NCBI GenBank assembly: GCA_003354225.1
Contig: PIVH01000575.1
Coordinates: 1-5,434, forward strand
Length of the DNA: 5,434 nt
Direction of reading: 5' to 3'
From: Globobulimina sp.
Lineage: Eukaryota > Foraminifera > Rotaliida
This document shows positions 1 to 5,434 of the stretch, one piece after another. Each line of letters starts with the position of its first letter. Position 1 is the stretch's first letter. Below the pieces are notes generated by a model. It had not been told where the DNA came from, did no database searches, and worked only from the letters and a program-made list of their open reading frames with translations. Both the position numbers and the translations under genes were made by a program.

Positions 1-1497
1 ATTAATTGCAGAATTTCATATGGATCTTTTGTACAATCTTTAGGTAATACTTGTGCCACATCCTCAGTAATTAATACAGTATCTTCAATTCGAATACCAA
101 TATTTCTATATTTCGGTTTAATTTTTTTATGATCAGGTAAATAAATACCTGGTTCAACCGCAATACACATCCCAGCTTCAAATTTTCTTTTATGCCCGAT
201 ACCATTACAATCATGAATATCCATTCCAATCCAATGCGATACAAAATGAACACCACCTGAATGCCACTTTTTTTCAATATCTGCTTTTCTTTTCTTGTAA
301 TTCTTTTGTTTCTTTTTATTTTCATTTCCAGAAACATCTGTTTTGAGTAAAATATTTAATTGTTCTAATCCTTGACGCAATAATTTATCTGATTCAACAT
401 CTAATTTTTTAATACAACTGCCAACAACACAATATTTTTCAATACATGTTTCTTGAACATGTAGTACTAAATTATAAATTTTTAATTGTTGAGGTGTATA
501 AATACCGTTGGTTGGGAATATCCGTGTTATATCTGATGCATAACCAAAATATTCCGCACCTGTATCCATTAAGCAGATTGAACCATCAGTTATTACGCGA
601 TCATTGTTTAAATAATGTAAAATATTGTTTTCTGCACCATGACTTATTGTAACTGGAGCTGATAATCTAGCTGCTCCTCTCATTCTACATCCAAACTCAA
701 ACATAGATGCTAATCTATCTTCAGCAATGCCAGGTGTAACTGATTGTATCATCTCTTTCATTGAAATTGCGGCAATTTTGGAACTTTCTTTCATTAAATA
801 TATTTCTTCTGATGATTTAATTAAACGTAATTTTTCAATCATTGAACCAATTTTTTTGACATTTGTTTTTTTAATATGTTTACATGTTGAAATTATTCTT
901 TCAATTTGTTGATGTAATAAAATATCTTTAAAATTAACTGTTTCTGCATCAAATTTTTTTGGTAATACATCAAAATAAATATTTTTGCAATGATTAATTA
1001 ACCCTTTCAATGGTTTATCCATTTTAGCAATATCAAATGTTTCATGTGCAGCAAAAATCTAAACAAATATCAAAATAATAAATTTGATTTAAATATAAAT
1101 TATACAAGTTAACTGTTTTTGCAGTTTTGGTTCCAGCGATATGACCTTGATATGTTGTTGTGCTTCGATCATATTCTGTCACGAAGAGATAAAAATATTT
1201 AGTCTCTTTATTCTTTTTATACAAACATAATACAGCAGATGGTTCAATAAATCCAGTTAAATATAAAAAATCTGGATCTTGACGATATCTATGAACAATA
1301 TCAGGGCTCATATATTTTTGTGGTGCAGATGGTAAAATCAAAACACTATTATTTATCATTGCATCAAATGCAGCATTGCGTCTTCTTGCAAATTCTTTTT
1401 TCGTAATTCCAGGTGTTATTTCATCACGTTTTACCAATGTTGGGCTGCTAAATTGTGTTGGTTGATTAATTCGTTTTGCTAAATATTGTGTATGCAT
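1..1497 (-). CDS. XPNPEP3: Xaa-Pro aminopeptidase 3 (M24B metallopeptidase), 3' end cut by window edge
   Basis: Two exons join as 1497-1114 and 1058-1, giving 480 residues, against about 507 in the human protein. The enzyme removes an N-terminal residue that precedes proline; animal XPNPEP3 acts in mitochondria and partly in the cytosol. Residues 1-128 form the N-terminal aminopeptidase-P domain (PGITKKEFARRRN near 30). The rest is the pita-bread catalytic fold. All five metal ligands are visible: D293 (MDTG), D304 (SDITR), H403 (SHWIGMDIHD), E430 (VEPGIY) and E453 (RIEDT), with H399 and H410 at the usual supporting positions. Spacing matches the family except for a lysine-rich insertion at about 372-392. 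The ATG at 1497 follows an in-frame TGA directly. This start leaves little room for a mitochondrial presequence, so an upstream exon using the TTTAG acceptor at 1479 remains possible. The frame is open to base 1, and the last residues align with the end of the family, so only a few codons are missing. The family call is very secure. Confidence 0.95.
1059..1113 (-). other. XPNPEP3 intron (55 bp, phase 0)
   Basis: The donor is ACA|GTTAAC and the acceptor is TTGTTTAG|ATT. Removing 55 bp joins codon 128 to an in-frame exon that continues the family alignment (AKT then IFAAHETF). Read through, the frame ends after 23 residues of AT-rich, non-homologous sequence. The alternative GTATAA donor at 1105 gives the wrong phase for this acceptor. 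Confidence 0.9.
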
Positions 1498-1524
1498 TCA
1501 ATATTACAAAGATATAAATAGGTT

Positions 1525-1558
1525 CTAAATATAGCTGAACAGGCCACTAAATATAGCT
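1525..1558. repeat. 12-bp direct repeat, two copies 22 bp apart
   Basis: CTAAATATAGCT occurs exactly at 1525-1536 and 1547-1558, separated by 10 bp. The start-to-start spacing of 22 bp is close to two helical turns. The pair lies 28-61 bp upstream of the XPNPEP3 ATG, so it could be a paired protein-binding site or simply a local duplication. Confidence 0.75.
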
Positions 1559-1640
1559 CATCCAGAGGCATCAGCTACATTCTGAAGAAAAATGTTGGCT
1601 TTACTGGTTGATAAGTTGTTTAAATTTGGTTCAACGATAA

Positions 1641-1646
1641 TTTATT
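1641..1646 (-). terminator. Candidate polyadenylation signal for the MATE gene
   Basis: TTTATT on the plus strand reads AATAAA on the minus strand, about 175 bp past the MATE stop codon. It is the only canonical hexamer I find between that stop and the XPNPEP3 start. In AT-rich DNA such a hexamer is common by chance. Confidence 0.35.
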
Positions 1647-1698
1647 CCGCGAGCCTTTTAATGTTTGAAAGATTTGATTATTTTTCGTATATGATTTG

Positions 1699-1760
1699 GT
1701 TTGCAAAGTGAATGCAAACTATACATTTACTATTGTTTGCAAAGTGAATGCAAAGTGAAT
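1699..1760. repeat. Direct repeats with GCAAAGTGAAT core
   Basis: GTTTGCAAAGTGAATGCAAA (20 bp) occurs exactly at 1699-1718 and 1735-1754, 36 bp apart. A third, overlapping core TGCAAAGTGAAT follows at 1749-1760. The core is therefore present three times within 62 bp, in the 3' flank of MATE and upstream of XPNPEP3. No coding function is apparent. Confidence 0.85.
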
Positions 1761-1818
1761 ACAACTTTCTATTGATCGATATGTACAAAGGGGTTATGTC
1801 TCAAAACTCATGGTCTAT

Positions 1819-3488
1819 TTACATTGCATCATTATTATTGGTTGATCCATAATTGGCATAATCAGAAACACAATATTTTATTCTCGTTTTTGATTCACGC
1901 AATGCGATTTTCCAATTAATAAAACATCCTAAAATCACAATTAACGAAATTGCAGCCAAAACAAAACCCAGTGATGTAGCTCCCCATAGTGCAAACAGTC
2001 CATATTCCAAATCCATTCTTAGATCCACTCCAAATAACAATATCAATGTGATTGAAAATGCAATACAACAATGACAAACTACCACAACATATGCAACATA
2101 TCTTTGGTATCCTAATCCGCGATAAATCCCTGCCACATTGATATAAATCATATATACAAATCCTCGAACTGTTAAAAAATATATCACTTTACTGCATAAA
2201 TCAGCAATTTCCGTCACATTTGTAAATAAATATGGCAATACAGTCCTTAGTGATAAAGTCAATGTTATGAATAAAGCACTCCATATTGCAACCAATACAA
2301 ATCCACACAAAACTGCTCTCTTCGCGTATTCAATGGAACCAAATCCAATATATACCCCAACACGAATCGTGATGGCTTCATATAATCCTTCAGTTACCTC
2401 TGCAAACAATACATTGATTGAGCCAACAATAATCGTTGTGCTTAGAGCTATATTTGGATTGCTTATATATCCCGATAAAATAGCTAACATTTCAAAGAGC
2501 CACCAAGGCAGCGCATCCATGAAAAACCCAGGAAGTGACAATGATACATATTCATACAACCCTCGATAGTTTACAACTGTATTAAATGGCAATGGTTTGA
2601 ATATGTACCCATAGCCATTCTTAATTAAAACATATAGCATTCCTATGCAAGCAATGAAGGCGCAGATATCAATCGATATTGCAGTGCCAAGATAGCCCAA
2701 TTCACAGTAATATACAAAAAAGAAATTCAATGGAATTGATGAGAAGCCACCAATAATATTACAGTAAAATAATGCTGTATTAAAATGTAACGCTCTGCCA
2801 ATCTGTTAATGAGTGTTAAAATGAATTATGTGGTTAAGAAATGTTTTAACTTTTAGGCAAATAAGTTGAGCAATAATACCCCATAAATATACAATTAATA
2901 CACGGCAATATGTAGAAATAATAGGGAATAGTTCTTCTGGTTGACCTGCAAAAAATGTCAGAGCCATATACCAAACTTAAATGTTTCTATCTGACAATAT
3001 GACGGTGTATTGTTGTTTTGGAATATGGCTCTGGCATTTTTAGTAGATGTGGTACCAATTTTTATCATAATAAAGCCACCAAAGAATTGAATAATGGATA
3101 GAACGATTAATAACAATGCGTTGATAAATATACATCGTTGCACATAAATACCAATTTTTGATTTTTGATTGGCACCAATTGCTTGCGGTAACAATGTCAT
3201 GAGTCCAGATGACATTCCCCAAGCAATGGATGTCCCAGTAATCATTGTAAAGGTTCTAGCAAGTCCAGCTCCGGCAATGTATGGTGCTGCGTTTGCTAAA
3301 TGGCCAATAAACATATTGCCAACAGCAAACGGCAATATTTGACCAACATTCTGAAGAGCAATGGTTACAAACATATGCAGAATTATCTTTATTTCTTCTG
3401 TATTTGATGAGGCGAATACAAATGCACCATTTCCCTCTGTTGCTGATATTTCTGGCTCATTTTCTGTCAGTTTACTGCAGTTGGTCAT
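1819..3488 (-). CDS. MATE-family multidrug/organic-cation exporter (SLC47-like)
   Basis: Three exons (3488-3056, 2945-2851, 2802-1819) give 503 residues ending in TAA. I count 12 hydrophobic segments, at about 35-60, 70-100, 113-143, 148-178, 182-210, 214-236, 261-287, 293-317, 339-369, 382-407, 412-435 and 444-473, in two six-helix halves as in MATE transporters. Recognisable family motifs are GTSIAWGMSSGLMTLLPQ and GIYVQR near 85-118, GQPEEL at 145-150, PWWLFE at 275-280, IRVGVYIG near 322-329 and YRGLGYQ at 403-409. The family exports organic cations and drugs against H+ or Na+ at the plasma or organelle membrane. The ATG at 3488 has A at -3; the frame is open back to 3554, where a TAG stops it, but contains no earlier ATG. 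The short N-terminus and the 30-residue polar tail look normal. Three of four acidic residues important in human MATE1 appear replaced, so the substrate or coupling may differ. The nearest subfamily is uncertain. Confidence 0.9.
2803..2850 (-). other. MATE intron 2 (48 bp, phase 0)
   Basis: The donor is CTAAAA|GTTAAA and the acceptor is CATTAACAG|ATTGGC. Splicing joins LICLK to IGRALHF and puts exon 3 in frame with the transporter core. Read through, the frame stops within the intron (TAACAG). Exon 3 therefore starts at 2802, upstream of the TTG codon at 2730. Confidence 0.88.
2946..3055 (-). other. MATE intron 1 (110 bp, phase 1)
   Basis: The donor is ATTG|GTACCA and the acceptor is TTTTTTGCAG|GTCAAC. 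Splicing gives IKIGQPEELFP, which restores the GQ-P-E loop typical of MATE proteins after helix 3. At 110 bp it is about twice the other introns here, and most of it is an inverted repeat (2951-3041). A second donor, G|GTATAT at 2971, shares the same acceptor and phase and would leave 28 extra codons in frame, but the remaining 26-bp intron is probably too short to splice. Confidence 0.85.
2951..3041. repeat. Intronic inverted repeat (25-bp arms, 41-bp loop)
   Basis: Arm 2951-2975 and the reverse complement of arm 3017-3041 match at 23 of 25 positions; the shared core is CAGAGCCATAT. The arms sit 5 nt from the acceptor end and 14 nt from the donor end of MATE intron 1. A folded transcript would bring the splice sites together and bury the pyrimidine tract and a branch-point-like CTGAC. 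No clear target-site duplication flanks the arms. Confidence 0.9.
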
Positions 3489-3791
3489 TGTAATTAAGTC
3501 AGAGCTGATCAGAGCTAGGTTTTTAGTATGACAGCAAGTATGACAGCATGACAACTAGCTATAGGTAAAAGCAATCGAAGCACACATACAAATGATAGGA
3601 AGCCATAATATATTCTATTTCTTCTATATTCTATTCGAATTCCATAGAGAGTAAATTATTGCAACGAAGTTAAGACAAATTACTAGTATCAATTGCAAAT
3701 TATGAATTATGTGACACAGTAATTCAAATTGAGCGTTCATAGAAATATGATCGAGCGCGACTGGAAACGTAAGTAAGTATCAGTGGATGAA
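3489..3791. other. Region between the MATE start and the divergent small ORF
   Basis: This 303-bp stretch presumably holds the MATE promoter and 5'UTR and, on the other strand, the promoter of the possible gene at 3792. It contains a 12-bp tandem repeat (3525-3548) and two copies of ATATTCTATT (3610-3619, 3626-3635). A strong donor-like GTAAGTAAGT lies on the plus strand at 3769. A 38-codon minus ORF starting at 3740 has no other support. Confidence 0.5.
3525..3548. repeat. Perfect 12-bp tandem duplication upstream of MATE ATG
   Basis: AGTATGACAGCA occurs twice head to tail. It lies in the open but ATG-less stretch before the MATE start, where it would read as a repeated Cys-Cys-His-Thr. I place it in the 5'UTR, because translation most likely begins at 3488. 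Confidence 0.85.
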
Positions 3792-3970
3792 ATGTCGCAG
3801 GCTGTGGATTGGCAAGAAATGGTTGATGCTGAAAATAATCAGGAAACAGATGAAATTGTGCTTGGAAAAAAAATTATAATGTAAGATTCTTATACTTTTA
3901 TTTCATTCAATTATACTTTTTATACAGTTCACGTTTGTTGGAAATGCAATGGAAAAATCCGAGCCATTAA
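3792..3970 (+). CDS. Possible spliced microprotein gene, 43 residues, unknown function
   Basis: The ATG at 3792 opens exon 1 (3792-3880), which ends at AAT|GTAAGA. A 47-bp intron (3881-3927) ends in a pyrimidine-rich TTTTTATACAG. Exon 2 runs 3928-3970 and stops with TAA. The product is acidic at its N-terminus (MSQAVDWQEMVDAENNQETD) and basic near the end (RLLEMQWKNPSH). I do not recognise it. The intron matches the size and composition of the certain introns here, and an AATAAA follows the stop by 54 bp. Both favour a real transcript, divergent from MATE. An alternative uses the GTAAGT donor at 3769 with an ATG at 3747 and the same acceptor, giving a different 29-residue peptide. It may also be a relic of a larger gene. 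Confidence 0.4.
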
Positions 3971-4023
3971 TTTTTTATTTGAAATGAACCATTGATATCA
4001 ACTTCATATTGTATAAAATTATA

Positions 4024-4029
4024 AATAAA
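4024..4029 (+). terminator. Candidate polyadenylation signal for the 3792-3970 ORF
   Basis: AATAAA lies 54 bp after the TAA at 3968-3970. A second AATAAA occurs at 4126-4131. The surrounding sequence is very AT-rich, so chance occurrence is likely. Confidence 0.3.
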
Positions 4030-4148
4030 TATTATATAATTATGTTACTCTTCCCATCATCGTAACTAATTGATAGAAAAAGCAGTAACATATACAACAC
4101 AGTGCAACACACATAAAAAAAGAAAAATAAAATTGCTAATATTAATAT

Positions 4149-5053
4149 TCACGCGCTTAAATTAGCTATTTGCGTATCAATACTATTTATCTCATTGGTA
4201 ATTGCCTCTATTCTTTGTTGAATTGCGTTTGCCTGATCAACGAGAGCATTTTTATTAGATTTCAATCCATCAATAGGCGACCTTATATTATCACATATAA
4301 ATCTATTTTGCGGGATACAATCTATAAATTGCAACAATTTCTCCGTATAATTATCCAAACCGATGGGAATCACAGCAACATCTTCATTTACTCCATTACA
4401 TAATGCCGATACATCATCTTTCATTTGTTGCGTTTTATTCGCAGCTTTAAATTGGAATTCAGCAATACCTTTATCGATACGGGTTAACACAACAATTAAA
4501 TGACTCCAGAATGCAGTATCAAACACACTGTCGGGAATTCTTTTTCTTCCGTCAAAATCTGATCACATAAGTCGGGAATTTCTGCTTCCACACAACTTAA
4601 TTCATACGTTATTATTCGTTGTCTCTCCGCTGATTTCTCATTCTTTAATGCGTTCAAAGATATAATTTGTGATTGTCTCAATTGCCTCTCGTGTTCTTGT
4701 TGCTGTTGTCTTAATTGTCTGTCATATCTCTCTTGTTCTGCTCTTCGAACTGCTTCAATCCTTTGCCGTTCTTGTTCTTTTCGTCTCCTTTCCTCTTCTT
4801 CTCGTCTGCGTTTTGCTTCTTGTTGTGTTAACCAATTTGAGATCCATGCTCTTGCTGCCCTTTTCGCCGCAGGATCTGAGACATGATAACTATGATCACT
4901 TGTTTCTTCAAATATAGCACCTGAATTATAATGGGTTACTCTCGAATGACGCATATTAGATTCGAACCAGCCTCTTGTTTCATGCCATGTTTCTAATAAA
5001 CAAGATTGGCCACATATTTTAATCTGCTCATTTCTGTAGTATTCTCTTCCCAT
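4149..5053 (-). CDS. Coiled-coil protein with C-terminal half of an AIG1/Toc-like GTPase domain; frame break inside
   Basis: The ATG at 5053 has a strong context (ACAATGG) and an in-frame TAA just upstream. Frame A runs 5053-4496. It encodes a polar N-terminus, then a very charged Arg/Glu/Gln-rich coiled coil at about residues 76-145. Frame B runs from 4562 to a TGA at 4149. It begins near RIPDSVFDTAFWSH and carries a strand plus G4-like motif (LIVVLTRID), a G5-like strand (VAVIPIG), and a final coiled coil with hydrophobics every 3-4 residues. Either one base is missing in the A-run at 4541-4545 (minus strand), or an intron of 80 bp (4607-4528, AC|GTATGA to CCGACAG|TG) joins the frames into a 274-residue product. 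In both models there is no P-loop and no DxxG, so GTP binding is unlikely. Function is unknown; a scaffold role or a decaying gene are both possible. Confidence 0.7.
4530..4580. repeat. 10-bp direct repeat at the frame break of the GTPase-like gene
   Basis: GTCGGGAATT occurs at 4530-4539 and 4571-4580, 41 bp apart, with weaker similarity on both sides (CACA before, CTTCC after). In frame A the copies read EIPDLC and EFPTVC. The second lacks one A compared with the first, which suggests a diverged tandem duplication near the point where the frame shifts. Confidence 0.7.
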
Positions 5054-5060
5054 TGTTTAG

Positions 5061-5267
5061 CTGTAAGATTGAGTTGTGAGTGAGGGTGGAAATGCAAAGG
5101 AAAATTGAGTAGTGAGTACCTAGCTAGGTTTATCTGAACATTTTAACGATATAGATATTTAGTGCTGACTCATCGTTTGCCGTTTGGTTATTTTACAGGA
5201 TGGACGTTCATTTAGGGCACATTGCGATATTTGGTGGAATTGTTGTAAATTTGCCAATGGGACTTAC
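5061..5267 (-). other. Candidate 5'UTR intron of the GTPase-like gene (207 bp)
   Basis: On the minus strand the donor GTAG|GTAAGT is a full consensus match. The acceptor AATCTTACAG|CTAAACA lies 7 bp before the ATG at 5053. The in-frame TAA between acceptor and ATG means the intron affects only the leader. Splicing would place the promoter to the right of 5268. It is longer than the other introns here, and the upstream exon carries an ATG at 5292 that would be out of frame, so this remains a candidate. Confidence 0.4.
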
Positions 5268-5406
5268 CTACGTGTTTGTCATACTTGAGCATGTAAATGA
5301 AGTTTGTTAAATAATAGAATTTGGAAGGAAAATAGGTTAATAATAAAATGTTAAAGGTAACATTTAACTTTTTGCTTTTCAGTTTGAAATTACTGTTTTT
5401 TACTGA
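5200..5406 (+). CDS. Weak candidate: small hydrophobic ORF between splice signals
   Basis: A pyrimidine-rich acceptor (TTATTTTACAG) ends at 5198, directly before an ATG at 5200. The frame encodes a hydrophobic stretch (HIAIFGGIVVNLPMGLTYVF) that could cross a membrane. It ends at a TAA at 5308, or uses a donor at 5293 and a strong acceptor (TTTTTGCTTTTCAG) ending at 5382 to reach a TGA at 5404, giving 36 or 38 residues. It overlaps the candidate minus-strand intron, so one of the two models is probably wrong. A second frame of the same exon is cysteine-rich (HCDIWWNCC) and open to 5288. I do not recognise either product. Confidence 0.2.
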
Positions 5407-5434
5407 AACTCTTTGAATTTACAGTTTTTTACAG
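5383..5434. repeat. 23-bp imperfect direct repeat running to the window edge
   Basis: The 23-bp blocks 5383-5405 and 5412-5434 match at 20 positions, with a 6-bp spacer (AAACTC), so the period is 29 bp. Every block contains two TAC(T/A)G elements separated by a T-run. In the second copy these look like splice acceptors. More copies may follow beyond the window. Confidence 0.8.

Larger units (their letters stand above)
1498..1818. other. Intergenic region between the MATE 3' end and the XPNPEP3 start
   Basis: These 321 bp hold the presumed XPNPEP3 promoter and the MATE 3' flank. I see no conserved coding sequence. The region holds two direct-repeat families, listed separately, and one AATAAA on the minus strand. 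Short ORFs of 22 and 39 codons exist but have no supporting features. Confidence 0.6.

Noticed and set aside
446-912. Plus-strand ORFs opposite XPNPEP3
   Set aside because: They are shadows of a strongly conserved enzyme exon on the other strand.
1592-1711. 39-codon plus-strand ORF in the MATE-XPNPEP3 gap
   Set aside because: It has no splice signals, recognisable domain or poly(A) context beyond chance, and it ends inside a direct repeat.
1658-1726. 22-codon minus-strand ORF resembling a targeting peptide (no acidic residues, several K/R)
   Set aside because: It was tempting as the missing XPNPEP3 presequence, but it ends in its own TAA, has no usable donor in the right phase, and its first part is simply the direct repeat.
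2958-3055. Extra 32 residues after MATE helix 3 when the frame is read straight through
   Set aside because: This is retained intron 1. Splicing 3055-2946 restores the family's GQPEEL sequence, whereas the read-through has no family similarity and ends in a stop.
3489-3554. 22-residue Cys/His N-terminal extension of the MATE protein (repeated CCHT)
   Set aside because: It begins at a TTG codon, not an ATG. The repeat is a 12-bp DNA duplication, and the first ATG is at 3488 with a good context.
3624-3740. 38-codon minus ORF with a hydrophobic middle upstream of MATE
   Set aside because: It has no splice link to the MATE exons and no similarity I recognise. Short hydrophobic ORFs are expected in AT-rich DNA.
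4496-4530. P-loop-like string at the end of frame A (TVCLILHSGV)
   Set aside because: The GKS/T part is absent and a stop follows. The same bases in frame B encode the better-supported VFDTAFWSHLIV segment.
4669-4917. 82-codon plus-strand ORF rich in Val/Leu
   Set aside because: It is the antisense shadow of the Arg/Glu/Gln-rich coiled coil. Complementary codons naturally give a hydrophobic reading.

Overview
The window reads as nuclear DNA of a small-genome invertebrate animal. The genes have spliceosomal GT-AG introns, mostly about 48-55 bp, in AT-rich, tightly packed DNA with the standard code. The two recognisable proteins are most like animal XPNPEP3 and SLC47/MATE transporters. A bdelloid rotifer or similar compact metazoan genome is my best guess; this rests on intron size, base composition and gene density, with no marker gene to prove it. 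I see no operon, bacterial signal, virus, CRISPR array, rRNA or tRNA.

Layout from left to right. (1) 1-1497, minus: a mitochondrial-type Xaa-Pro aminopeptidase 3 in two exons, open to the left edge and missing only its last few codons. (2) 1498-1818: intergenic, with two families of short direct repeats. (3) 1819-3488, minus: a 503-residue, 12-helix MATE-family transporter in three exons. Its first intron is largely a near-perfect inverted repeat. (4) 3489-3791: upstream region of the MATE gene. (5) 3792-3970, plus: a possible spliced microprotein gene divergent from MATE. (6) 4149-5053, minus: a coiled-coil protein whose second half is the C-terminal part of an AIG1/Toc-like GTPase domain. 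The two halves lie in different frames, and the nucleotide-binding motifs G1-G3 are absent. (7) 5054-5434: upstream region of that gene, with a strong candidate 5'UTR intron on the minus strand, competing weaker splice signals and a small ORF on the plus strand, and a direct repeat running off the right edge.

The three large genes are co-oriented but show no sign of acting in one pathway: organelle proteolysis, transport of organic cations or drugs, and a GTPase-like scaffold. The most interesting items are the hairpin intron of the MATE gene and the broken, motif-less GTPase-like gene. No clear new multi-gene system is visible here.
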